Shown in pieces: positions 54,133 to 62,465 of a stretch of 64,000 nt of DNA. Every line of letters starts with the position of its first letter. The stretch's first letter is position 1. Origin of the DNA: Nocardioides sp. PD653-B2 (GTDB lineage: Bacteria > Actinomycetota > Actinomycetes > Propionibacteriales > Nocardioidaceae); assembly GCF_002117935.1 (NCBI RefSeq), contig NZ_BDJE01000011.1, forward strand, positions 94,425 through 158,424, in the 5' to 3' direction. The translations under genes were made by a program, and so were the position numbers. The notes under the pieces are model-generated. The model did not search any database. It was not told the origin of the DNA and worked only from the letters and a program-made list of their open reading frames with translations.

Positions 54133-55008
54133 TCAGCCACACACGACGAGGGCTGCCGCAACCAGCGTCGCCCAGAGCAGCTCGGCCAGGCCGGTCTGCT
54201 GGAGCACTGGGATCAGGCCGGGGCCGGTGGCGCCGCCCAGGACCGTGCGCGTCGCCGGGAGGGCGAGCACGAGGAACCCGAGCCCGACGAGCGCGCACCA
54301 CGAGGCCACGGCCGCGACCGCCACCACCGCGGCCGCGGCGACGACCACGAGCAGCAGGTAGAGAAGGCGGGTGCGCCGGTCGCCGAGGACCACGGCCAGG
54401 GTGCGCTTGCCGGCGACCACGTCGGTCGGGATGTCGCGCAGGTTGTTGGCGACCAGGATCGCGCAGGCCAGCGCGCCGACCCCGACCGCGGCGTACAGCG
54501 CGGCCCACTCCCACGTCTCGGTCTGGACGTACGTCGTGCCCACCACCGCGACCAGCCCGAAGAACAGGAAGACCATCACCTCGCCGAGGCCGAGGTAGCC
54601 GTAGGGCTTCGAGCCGCCGGTGTAGAACCACGCGGCCAGGACCGAGACCAGGCCCACGGCCACCAGCCACCAGGCGGTCGTCGCCGCGAGCGCCAGGCCC
54701 GCCGCCGCGGCCACCCCGAAGGCCAGGAAGGCCGCACGCTTCACCGCGGCCGGGCTCGCCGCGCCGCTCCCGACCAGCCGCATCGGGCCGACCCGGTCGG
54801 CGTCGGTGCCGCGCACGCCGTCGGAGTAGTCGTTCGCGTAGTTGACCGCCACCTGCAGGGCCAGGCTCACCACGAGGGCGAGCAGGGCCTTCCACCAGAC
54901 GAAGGAGTCGACGTACGCCGCGACGCCGCTGCCGGCGAGCACGGGGGAGACCGCCGCGGGCAGGGTGCGCGGTCGCGCGCCGGCCAGCCAGTCTGCAGGA
55001 GTTGCCAC
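54133..55008 (-). CDS. menA: 1,4-dihydroxy-2-naphthoate polyprenyltransferase
   Basis: 291 residues, UbiA-type integral membrane prenyltransferase with about eight helices. The Asp-rich motif NYANDYSDGVRGTD (residues about 57-70) and the second motif NNLRDIPTDVVAGKRTL bind the prenyl diphosphate with magnesium. It attaches the isoprenoid tail in menaquinone synthesis. GTG 55008 is the start (mRNA TCACCTC upstream). Opposite in direction to menECD with about 100 bases between starts. Confidence 0.95.
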   Translation of the reverse strand: MATPADWLAGARPRTLPAAVSPVLAGSGVAAYVDSFVWWKALLALVVSLALQVAVNYANDYSDGVRGTDADRVGPMRLVGSGAASPAAVKRAAFLAFGVAAAAGLALAATTAWWLVAVGLVSVLAAWFYTGGSKPYGYLGLGEVMVFLFFGLVAVVGTTYVQTETWEWAALYAAVGVGALACAILVANNLRDIPTDVVAGKRTLAVVLGDRRTRLLYLLLVVVAAAAVVAVAAVASWCALVGLGFLVLALPATRTVLGGATGPGLIPVLQQTGLAELLWATLVAAALVVCG

Positions 55009-55109
55009 GAGGTGAGATTCAAGCAGTCGGCACCGCCCGGGCGCCCGCCAGGTGGCGCTCGGCCGCCCGCGAGACCGGCCCGTGGCAGCACGCGGCTACT
55101 GTCGGTCGC

Positions 55110-56114
55110 GTGAATCCAGCCGGGACCGCGCGTGCCACGACCGAGCGGCTGCGGGCCTGGCTGGAGGCCGACGCGCCGGCCCCGTGGACCGTCGAGACCT
55201 CGGGGTCGACGGGTGCCCCGAAGCGGGTGCTCCTCTCCCGGGCCGCGGTCCTCGCCTCGGTCGACGCCAGCGCCCGCCGGCTCGGCGCGTCCGGCCGGTG
55301 GCTGCTCGCGCTGCCGGCGTCGTACGTCGCGGGCGTGCAGGTGCTCTGCCGGTCGCTGGTGGCCGGTCACGAGCCGGTGCTCCTCGACGACCACGCGTCG
55401 TTCGCCCACGCGACCGCCGCCCTGGGCGAGACCACGCGCTTCGTCTCCCTGGTGCCGACCCAGCTGCACCGGCTGCTCGACACCGACGCCGAGTCCCTCC
55501 GCACCTTCCACACCGTGCTGCTCGGCGGCGGACCGATCGACCCCGCGCTGCGGCGGCGGGCGGTGGACGCCGGCGTCCACGTCGTGGCGACGTACGGCTC
55601 GGCGGAGACCGCGGGGGGTTGTGTCTACGACGGCTACGCGCTCGACGGGGTCGCGCTCGCCCTCGACCGCGACGGCCGGATCCGGATCGGCGGCCCGACG
55701 CTCTTCGACGGGTACGACGGCGACCCCGGTCTCACCGCCGAGGTCCTGGCCGACGGCTGGTTCGTCACCTCCGACGCGGGCCGGCTCGACGAGGACGGTC
55801 GGCTGCACGTGCTCGGCCGCGTCGACGACATGGTGGTGAGCGGCGGCGTGAACGTCCCCGCCGCGGCGGTGGCCGCCCGGCTCCGCGAGCACCCGGACGT
55901 CGCGGCCGCGGAGGTGCTCGGCGTGCCCGACGAGGAGTGGGGCAGCCGGGTCGTCGCCTACGTCGTGGGCACGATCTCGCTCGACGAGGCCCGCGGCTGG
56001 GTCGCCGAGCTCCACCCGCGGTCCTGGGCTCCGCGCGAGGTCGTCACCCTCGACGACATCCCGCTCCTGGCCAACGGCAAGCCCGACCGGCTCGCCCTGA
56101 AGGACCTGGCGTGA
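55110..56114 (+). CDS. menE: o-Succinylbenzoate--CoA ligase
   Basis: 334 residues, a compact AMP-forming ligase. VETSGSTGAPKRVLLS (P-loop, residues 28-43), TYGSAETAGG, FVTSDAGRLD, VLGRVDDMVVSGGVNV and LLANGKPDRLAL with the catalytic Lys are present. It activates o-succinylbenzoate. TACTGT (55097-55102) lies seven bases before GTG 55110, so transcription is probably leaderless. The stop overlaps menC (GTGA). Confidence 0.92.
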   Translation: MNPAGTARATTERLRAWLEADAPAPWTVETSGSTGAPKRVLLSRAAVLASVDASARRLGASGRWLLALPASYVAGVQVLCRSLVAGHEPVLLDDHASFAHATAALGETTRFVSLVPTQLHRLLDTDAESLRTFHTVLLGGGPIDPALRRRAVDAGVHVVATYGSAETAGGCVYDGYALDGVALALDRDGRIRIGGPTLFDGYDGDPGLTAEVLADGWFVTSDAGRLDEDGRLHVLGRVDDMVVSGGVNVPAAAVAARLREHPDVAAAEVLGVPDEEWGSRVVAYVVGTISLDEARGWVAELHPRSWAPREVVTLDDIPLLANGKPDRLALKDLA

Positions 56115-57052
56115 TCGTCTACAGCCTCCCGATGCGCACCCGCTTCCGCGGCATCACCGTCCGCGAGGGCGTGCTCCTCCACGGCCCTGCGGGCTGGGGC
56201 GAGTGGAGCCCGTTCCTGGAGTACGACGCGGCCGTGGCCGAGCCGTGGCTGCGCTGCGCGGAGGAGGCGGCCGCGGGGGACTGGCCGGAGCCGGTGCGGA
56301 CGTCGGTGCCCGTCAACGTCACGGTGCCCGCGGTCGGTCCGGAGCAGGCCCACCGGATCGTGCTGGACGGCGGCTGCCGCACCGCCAAGGTCAAGGTCGC
56401 CGAGCCCGGCCAGACGCTCGCCGACGACCAGGCGCGGCTCGAGGCGGTGCGCGACGCGATCGGACCCGACGGCCGGATCCGCGTCGACGCCAACGGGCTG
56501 TGGGACGTGGACACCGCGGTCGCCTCGATCGCGCTGCTCGACCGGGCGGCGGGCGGGCTCGAGTACGTCGAGCAGCCGGTGATGAGCGTCGAGGACCTGG
56601 CCGTCGTACGCCGGTCGGTCGGCGTGCCGATCGCGGCCGACGAGTCGATCCGCCGGGCCGCCGACCCCTACCGGGTGCGTGACCTCGAGGCCGCCGACGT
56701 CGCCGTCCTCAAGGTCCAGCCCCTCGGCGGGGTGCGCGCGTGCCTGCGGATCGCCGAGGACATCGGGCTGCCGGTCGTCGTGTCGTCGGCGCTGGAGACC
56801 AGCGTCGGGATCGCAGCCGGTGTCGCGTTGGCCGCGGCGCTGCCCGAGCTGCCGTACGCCTGCGGCCTCGCCACCGTCCAGCTGCTCACCTCCGACGTCG
56901 TGACCGAGCCGCTCCTGCCGGTCGACGGCGCGCTGCCCGTGCGGCGGCCGGTCGTCGACGAGTCGCTGGTGCGCGCCGACCCCGCGCGGGTCGCGCACTG
57001 GGAGGCCCGGCTGGCCGAGGTCCGGGCCGTGCGACAAGATGGCCGGTCGTGA
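56111..57052 (+). CDS. menC: o-Succinylbenzoate synthase
   Basis: 313 residues, enolase superfamily. The catalytic Lys pair appears as KVKV (near residue 92) and VAVLKVQPLGG, with metal ligands in RVDANGLWD, EYVEQPV and ADESIRR. It dehydrates SHCHC to o-succinylbenzoate. It overlaps both menE and menD by four bases, forming a tight menECD operon. Confidence 0.94.
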   Translation: MIVYSLPMRTRFRGITVREGVLLHGPAGWGEWSPFLEYDAAVAEPWLRCAEEAAAGDWPEPVRTSVPVNVTVPAVGPEQAHRIVLDGGCRTAKVKVAEPGQTLADDQARLEAVRDAIGPDGRIRVDANGLWDVDTAVASIALLDRAAGGLEYVEQPVMSVEDLAVVRRSVGVPIAADESIRRAADPYRVRDLEAADVAVLKVQPLGGVRACLRIAEDIGLPVVVSSALETSVGIAAGVALAAALPELPYACGLATVQLLTSDVVTEPLLPVDGALPVRRPVVDESLVRADPARVAHWEARLAEVRAVRQDGRS

Positions 57053-58629
57053 GCTCCACCCAGCTGGCCCGCGCGGTCGTCACCGCCCTGGTCGAGGCCG
57101 GGGTGACCGAGATCGTGATCGCCCCCGGCTCGCGCAACGCCCCGCTGAGCTTCGCGTCGTACGACGCCGCCGCGGCCGGGCTGGTGCGCCTGCACACCCG
57201 CATCGACGAGCGCAGTGCCGGCTTCCTCGCCCTCGGGCTCACCCGCAACCATGCCCGCGCGGCCGTCATCTGCACGTCGGGCACCGGCGTCGCCAACCTC
57301 CACCCGGCCGTCCTCGAGGCCGCGCACACCGGCCTCCCGCTGGTGGTCGTCACCGCCGACCGGCCGGCCCGGCTGCGCGGCACCAACGCCAACCAGACCA
57401 CCGACCAGGTCGGGATCTTCGGGCCGCTCGTCGCGACGCTCGACCTCGCGGACACCGGCCCCGACCCGGTGCGCGACCTCGGGGTGCTGGCACCGGTCCA
57501 TCTCAACGTCCAGCTCGACGAGCCGCTCCTGCCGGACGACACCTGGGCGCCGGACGTGACGCCCGGCCGGGCCCCGCACCGCGTCCGCCCGGTGTCCTTC
57601 ACCGAGCTGCCGCTCGGCCCCCGCACCGTCGTGGTCGCCGGCGACGACGCCGGCCCACCGGCCCGGGTCCTCGCCGAGAAGGCGAACTGGCCGTTGCTCG
57701 CGGAGCCGAGCAGCGGCTCGCGGACCGGCGAGAACGCCGTGCGCACCTACCGGTTGCTCCTCGACGGCGACCTCGGGCAACGGATCGAGCGCGTCGTCGT
57801 CTGCGGCCACCCGACCCTCTCGCGCCCGGTGAGCCGCCTGGTGGCCCGCACCGACGTCCAGGTCGTGGTGGCCGGCACCGACGGGGTCTGGACCCGTCCG
57901 GCCTTCCCGTACGACGGCGAGATCGTCCGCGGCGGTTTCGGTGTCCGTGAGGCCGACGACCCGGCCTGGCTCCACGAATGGCAGGCGGCCGACCGCGCGA
58001 CCGGGCGCCACCTCGACGCGCTGCTCGCTGCCGATCCCGACCTGACCCCGCACGAGGTGGCCCGCGCCGTCGCGCGCGCCCTCCCGGCGGGGGGACTCCT
58101 CATCGTCGGCGCCTCCAGCCCGATCCGCGACCTCGACCTGATGGTGCCGCGCTACGAGGTCGGCGCGCGCCGCAAGGTCATCGCCAACCGGGGCCTGTCC
58201 GGCATCGACGGCACGGTGTCGACGGCCATCGGCGCCGCCCTGGCCCGCGACAGCTCCCGGGCGCTCGCGCTGATGGGTGACGTGACGTTCCTCCACGACA
58301 GCAACGGGCTGGTCATCGGTCCCGACGAGCCGGTGCCCGACCTGATGATCGTGGTCGTCAACGACGACGGCGGCTCGATCTTCGCGATGCTCGAGCAGGG
58401 CGACCCGGCGTACGCCGACCGCTACGACCGGCTCTTCGGCACGCCGCACCACGTCGACCTCGCGAGCCTCTGCGCCGCGACCCGCACCCCCCACTGGCGG
58501 GTCGACGCGCTGGCCGAGCTCGAGCACGCGCTCGCCAACCCCAACGGCGGGATCGAGGTCGTCGAGGTCGTCGTACGACGGGACAACCGGCGCGACCTCG
58601 ACGCGCGGATCAGGGCGCTCCGGCCCTAG
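57049..58629 (+). CDS. menD: SEPHCHC synthase (2-succinyl-5-enolpyruvyl-6-hydroxy-3-cyclohexene-1-carboxylate synthase)
   Basis: 526 residues, thiamine-diphosphate enzyme that joins 2-oxoglutarate to isochorismate. IVIAPGSRNAPLSFA and the Glu in HTRIDERSAGFLALG are in the N-terminal domain, VVVTADRPARLRGTNANQTTDQ is the MenD signature, and ALMGDVTFLHDSNGL with NDDGGSIFAML binds ThDP and magnesium. GTG start overlaps menC. The 3' end overlaps the convergent hydrolase gene by 20 bp. menF, menH and menB are not in the window. Confidence 0.94.
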   Translation: MSSTQLARAVVTALVEAGVTEIVIAPGSRNAPLSFASYDAAAAGLVRLHTRIDERSAGFLALGLTRNHARAAVICTSGTGVANLHPAVLEAAHTGLPLVVVTADRPARLRGTNANQTTDQVGIFGPLVATLDLADTGPDPVRDLGVLAPVHLNVQLDEPLLPDDTWAPDVTPGRAPHRVRPVSFTELPLGPRTVVVAGDDAGPPARVLAEKANWPLLAEPSSGSRTGENAVRTYRLLLDGDLGQRIERVVVCGHPTLSRPVSRLVARTDVQVVVAGTDGVWTRPAFPYDGEIVRGGFGVREADDPAWLHEWQAADRATGRHLDALLAADPDLTPHEVARAVARALPAGGLLIVGASSPIRDLDLMVPRYEVGARRKVIANRGLSGIDGTVSTAIGAALARDSSRALALMGDVTFLHDSNGLVIGPDEPVPDLMIVVVNDDGGSIFAMLEQGDPAYADRYDRLFGTPHHVDLASLCAATRTPHWRVDALAELEHALANPNGGIEVVEVVVRRDNRRDLDARIRALRP

Positions 58630-59260
58630 CCGCCAGCTCGGCGATCGCGCCCGCGACCTCGGTCGGCGCGACCAGCTGGTGCAGGTGTCGCCCGGGCATC
58701 GTCGTCAGCGGCCAGCCGTGCGCGAGCGCGAGGGCGACCTCGTCGGCGTAGGTGTCGCCGAAGGCCAGGTAGGCGTTGGGTCGGCTGAGCCAGCCGGGCG
58801 GCACCTCGACCCGGGAGGTGAAGTACGCGAGCGGCAGGCGCGGCTGGCCGGCCTCGACCGCGGCCCGGGTGGCGTCGTCGGGGAAGAGCCCGCTCACGTC
58901 CTCCCACCACCGCGTCCACGGCGGCAGCAGCCCGTCGTCGCAGGCCAGGTCCTGCAGCAGCTCCAGGAACCGGGGCGGCGCCAGCGGGGTGTCCGGCCCG
59001 TCGCCGGCCAGTGCCGCGTCGACGTACACCGTCGCGCGCGCACCCAGCCGCGCGGCCAGCAGCGGCGCGTAGAGACCCGCGTTGCTGTGCGGCACGAGCA
59101 CGACCTCCTCGAGGCCCGCCGCCGCAGCGGCCACCGCGTCCACGACCGCCGCGGGCGTGGTGGCGCCGGCGAGGTCGGCCACGGGGCCGCCGAGGAGGTC
59201 CGCCACCGGTGCCCAGGTCGCGGCCCCGACCAGTGGGCTCGGGACGAAGAGGAACGTCAC
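58610..59260 (-). CDS. Alpha/beta-hydrolase-like protein
   Basis: 216 residues. The opening VTFLFVPSPLVGAATWAPV, followed by VLVPHSNAGLYAPLLAAR (nucleophile-elbow position, with Ser-Asn-Ala), and PGRHLHQLVAP near the C-terminus, suggest the alpha/beta hydrolase fold. The elbow reads HSNAG rather than G-x-S-x-G, so catalysis is uncertain; it may be a non-enzymatic or divergent member. TACGGT (59267-59272, minus) precedes GTG by six bases, a leaderless arrangement. It is convergent with menD, overlapping 20 bp. Confidence 0.7.
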   Translation of the reverse strand: MTFLFVPSPLVGAATWAPVADLLGGPVADLAGATTPAAVVDAVAAAAAGLEEVVLVPHSNAGLYAPLLAARLGARATVYVDAALAGDGPDTPLAPPRFLELLQDLACDDGLLPPWTRWWEDVSGLFPDDATRAAVEAGQPRLPLAYFTSRVEVPPGWLSRPNAYLAFGDTYADEVALALAHGWPLTTMPGRHLHQLVAPTEVAGAIAELAARAGAP

Positions 59261-59335
59261 CGGGCCACCGTAGGGTGTCGTCACCACCGCAAGGCTGATC
59301 AAGCCGGCGCCGCTCGGGAGAGCCACGATCGACCC

Positions 59336-59536
59336 ATGCCGTCCGCCACCGCCACCGACACGTTCGCCGACGCCCTCTGCGAGCCGGCCGAGGTCTTCAC
59401 GTACGGCGGGATGATCGCCCACGTGCTGACCTTCGCCGCCCACCGGCGCACCCTGGTCGCGCTGGCCCTCGACCGGCACGGCGTCGGCGAGCTCGGGTGG
59501 GGCGACTCGATGCGCTGGGTCGCGCAACCCGCCTGA
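59336..59536 (+). pseudogene. Short remnant resembling the C-terminal part of a DinB-like protein
   Basis: 66 residues: EVFTYGGMIAHVLTFAAHRR then TLVALALDRHGVGELGWGDS and MRWVAQPA. The His-containing GGMIAHVLTFAAHRR helix and the GDSMRW end look like the last third of DinB-superfamily proteins. No N-terminal part with the other metal ligands is found upstream. CACGAT (59324-59329) stands six bases before the ATG, so it might still be expressed as a small protein. A degraded gene is the simplest reading; a genuine small protein is the alternative. Confidence 0.45.
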
Positions 59537-59561
59537 GCCGATTATCGGGGAGGATGGGCAC

Positions 59562-61418
59562 GTGCCTGTCGCCCTCTTCCTCGTCGCGCTCGCCGTCGGC
59601 GTGCTCGCGGGGGTCGTGGTCGCGCGCAGGATCCGGGTCCCCGCGCCCCTCCTGCTGGTGGTCGCCGGCGTCGCCGCGTCGTTCCTGCCGTTCGTCCCCC
59701 AGGTCCACCTCGAGCCCGAGGTGGTGCTGATCGGCCTGTTGCCGCCGCTGCTCTACTCGGCCTCGATCTCGTCCTCGCTGATCGACTTCAACGCCCACCG
59801 GCGGGCGATCCTGGCCCTGTCGATCGGCGCGGTCCTCTTCACCACCATCGGGGTCGGCGTGGTCATCCACGCGCTGGTGCCCGGGGCCTCCTGGCCGATC
59901 GCGTTCGCGCTCGGCGCCGTCGTCGCTCCGCCGGACGCGGTCGCGGCGACCGCGATCGGCCGCAACATCGGGCTGCCGCGCCGCGTCGTCACGATCCTCC
60001 AGGGCGAGTCGCTCTTCAACGACGCCACCGCGCTGGTCGCGCTGCGCACGGCGCTGGCCGCGACCGGCATCTCGTGGATCGTCGGCGTCGACTTCGTCGT
60101 CGCCGCCGGCGGCGGCGTGCTCGTCGGCGTCGTCGGGTTCGTCGTGATCGGCCGGCTGCGCAAGCGCATCACCGATCCGGTGCTCGACGTCGGCCTGTCC
60201 TTCGTCATCCCGTTCGCCTGCTACATCGCCGCCGAGAGGATCCACGCATCGGGCGTCGTCGCCGTCGTGGTCGCCGGGCTGCTGCTCGGCCACCAGGCTC
60301 CGATCCTCCAGACGGCCCAGTCGCGTATCGCCGAGAACACCAACTGGCGCACGATCGCCTTCTTGCTCGAGAACACGGTCTTCGCCCTCATCGGCCTCCA
60401 GGCCCAGTGGCTGCTCCAGGACCTCGCCGACAGCGACCTGTCCGGCGGCCGGATCGCCGCGGTCTGCGCGTCGACGCTCCTGGCGTGCATCGTCCTGCGC
60501 CTGATCTGGGTCTACATCTCCCGGTGGATGCTGGTCCGGCCGGGCCCCGACCCCGGCACCGGCCGTCGCCCGCTGGCGGCCGAGACGTTCCTCGTCGGCT
60601 GGGCCGGGATGCGCGGCGTCGTCACGCTGGCCGCCGCGTTCGTGATCCCCGACGACACGCCGCACCGCGAGGTGCTGTTCGCGGCGGCCTTCACCGTGGT
60701 GGCCGGCACCCTGCTGATCCAGGGCCTGTCCCTGCCGGTGATCGCGCGCTGGCTGAAGGTGCCCGCGCCCGATCCGCTCGACGACGCGCTCGCGCGCGCG
60801 ACGCTCCTGCAGCAGGCGTCCAAGGCGGCGCTCGACGAGCTCGGGCAGATGGAGTACGAGGACCACGCCGGCGTCGTGGAGCTGGTCCGCCAGCGGCTCG
60901 ACCAGCGCAACTTCGCGGCCTGGGAACGCCTCGCCACCACCCCCGACAAGGAGTCGCCGGCCGCGCTCTACTACCGGATCCGCTCCCAGATGCTCGACGC
61001 CGAGCGGCGCCGCATCCTCGAGATCCGCAAGTCGGGCACCGTCGACTCGGAGGTCATCGCCGACGTGCTCGCGACGCTGGACGTCGAGGAGTCGATGCTC
61101 GACAACGCCGAGCAGGAGCGCGACGAGTCCGTCGCCTATGCCAGCCGTCGCTGGACCACCGGCAGCGTCTGCCCCGACCTCGAGAAGCACCCCGTCGTCG
61201 ACGAGCCCCCGGGCACGTACTGCCAGGCCTGCCTCGACGACGGCACCCAGTGGGTCGCGCTGCGACGCTGCCTCGCGTGCGGCAACATCGCCTGCTGCGA
61301 CTCGTCACCCAAGCAGCACGCCACCGCGCACTTCCACGAGACCACGCACCCGGTCATGCAGTCGGCCGAGCCCGACGAGGACTGGCGCTGGTGCTACGTC
61401 CACCACCTCACGGCCTGA
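59562..61418 (+). CDS. Na+/H+ antiporter (CPA1) fused to a UBP-type zinc finger
   Basis: 618 residues. Residues about 1-400 form a twelve-helix CPA1 exchanger, with the ion-binding ASND-type region LQGESLFNDATALV and the AAERIHASGVVAVVVAGLLLG helix. A helical cytoplasmic region follows (about 410-530), and the last 80 residues are a UBP-type zinc finger: SVCPDLEKHP, CQACLDDGTQWVALRRCLAC, GNIACCDSSPKQHATAHFHE and HPVMQ, WCYVHH. In eukaryotes this finger binds ubiquitin C-termini; here its role is unknown, possibly regulatory. GGGGAGG precedes GTG 59562. The stop abuts repeat array A3. Confidence 0.9.
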   Translation: MPVALFLVALAVGVLAGVVVARRIRVPAPLLLVVAGVAASFLPFVPQVHLEPEVVLIGLLPPLLYSASISSSLIDFNAHRRAILALSIGAVLFTTIGVGVVIHALVPGASWPIAFALGAVVAPPDAVAATAIGRNIGLPRRVVTILQGESLFNDATALVALRTALAATGISWIVGVDFVVAAGGGVLVGVVGFVVIGRLRKRITDPVLDVGLSFVIPFACYIAAERIHASGVVAVVVAGLLLGHQAPILQTAQSRIAENTNWRTIAFLLENTVFALIGLQAQWLLQDLADSDLSGGRIAAVCASTLLACIVLRLIWVYISRWMLVRPGPDPGTGRRPLAAETFLVGWAGMRGVVTLAAAFVIPDDTPHREVLFAAAFTVVAGTLLIQGLSLPVIARWLKVPAPDPLDDALARATLLQQASKAALDELGQMEYEDHAGVVELVRQRLDQRNFAAWERLATTPDKESPAALYYRIRSQMLDAERRRILEIRKSGTVDSEVIADVLATLDVEESMLDNAEQERDESVAYASRRWTTGSVCPDLEKHPVVDEPPGTYCQACLDDGTQWVALRRCLACGNIACCDSSPKQHATAHFHETTHPVMQSAEPDEDWRWCYVHHLTA

Positions 61419-61420
61419 TC

Positions 61421-61635
61421 GACCCGTCGCTTCCGCACGCTGCGGGGACGCTGACCCGTCGCTTCCGCACGCTGCGGGGACGCTGACCCGTCGCTTCCGC
61501 ACGCTGCGGAGTCGCTGACCCGTCGCTTCCGCACGCTGCGGAGACGCTGACCCGTCGCTTGTGCACGCGAGTCGCTGCGGTGCGCTGTGCCGAAGCGACG
61601 GGTCGACGTGCTCTGGGCGTGCAGAAGCGACGGCT
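61421..61635. repeat. 32-bp-period repeat array A3 (5 direct, 2 inverted copies)
   Basis: GACCCGTCG starts at 61421, 61453, 61485, 61517 and 61549, exactly 32 bp apart (unit GACCCGTCGCTTCCGCACG then CTGCGG-GACGCT). The inverted form CGACGGGT is at 61596-61603, and a degraded CGACGGCT at 61628-61635, again 32 bp apart. It lies between convergent antiporter and NmrA-like genes, and its last copy touches the stop codon of the latter. It has the same layout as arrays A1 and A2. Confidence 0.85.
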
Positions 61636-62465
61636 CAGCGGAGAGCTTGCTCGAGGGTGCGGGCCGGGTGGCCGGCGACCCGGTGGACGTCCTCGGTGAC
61701 CTCGGCGACGGACCCGTCGGCGATCGCGGTGTAGGTGCTGACCCACGCGTCGAGCTGCCACTGCTCCGCGTCGTACGCCGCCCGCCGCGACGCGTAGGCC
61801 TCCTCGACGGTCTCGTCCTCGAAGCGCAGCTCCCGCCCGAGCACCGCGCCGGCGCGGGCCGCGATCTCCGTCAGCGTCAGCGCCTCCGGCCCGGTCAGGA
61901 CGTACGTCGAGCCCACGTGCTCGGCGGGGGAGCGGAGCACCGCGACCGCGACGTCGGCCACGTCCGCGCGGGCGACGGCGGCGACCCGGCCCTCGCCGGC
62001 GGGACCGCGGATGACCCCGGCCGCGTCGGCGAAGTAGGGCAGCAGGTCGGCGTAGAAGTTGTCGCGCAGGAACGTCCACGCCATGCCGCTCTCGCGGATC
62101 GCGGCCTCGGCGTCGAAGTGGTCGCGCCCGAGGGTGAAGGTCGCATCGGCCGCGGCCCCGGCGAACGAGGTGTAGACGATGTGCCCGACGCCCGCGGCGG
62201 CTGCGGCGCGGATGAACGTGCGGTGCTGGTCGCGTCGGTCGACGGCCTCGGCGGCCGAGACCATGAAGAGCGTCTCGACGCCCACGAGCGCCGCGACGGC
62301 GGCCGACTCGTCGGCGTAGTCGCACGTGCGCACGTCCGTGTCGTAGTCGGGAGCCCGGGACGGGTCGCGCACCAGGAGGCGCAGATCGGTGCGGAAGTCG
62401 TCGGCCAGGGCGCGGGCGACCAGCCCGCCGACGGCTCCGGTCGACCCGGTGACGGCGATGGTCAT
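61635..62465 (-). CDS. NAD(P)H-binding NmrA-like protein
   Basis: 276 residues. MTIAVTGSTGAVGGLVARAL is the dinucleotide-binding loop; VGHIVYTSFAGA, the FTLGRDHFDAEAAIRESG helix and ARADVADVAVAVLRSPAEH are typical of the NmrA/QOR2-like atypical SDR family, which senses or reduces with NADPH. No Tyr-x3-Lys catalytic pair is obvious. Start overlaps the P450 stop (ATGA), so both belong to one transcript, and it could be an accessory reductase or regulator for the P450. Confidence 0.85.
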   Translation of the reverse strand: MTIAVTGSTGAVGGLVARALADDFRTDLRLLVRDPSRAPDYDTDVRTCDYADESAAVAALVGVETLFMVSAAEAVDRRDQHRTFIRAAAAAGVGHIVYTSFAGAAADATFTLGRDHFDAEAAIRESGMAWTFLRDNFYADLLPYFADAAGVIRGPAGEGRVAAVARADVADVAVAVLRSPAEHVGSTYVLTGPEALTLTEIAARAGAVLGRELRFEDETVEEAYASRRAAYDAEQWQLDAWVSTYTAIADGSVAEVTEDVHRVAGHPARTLEQALR

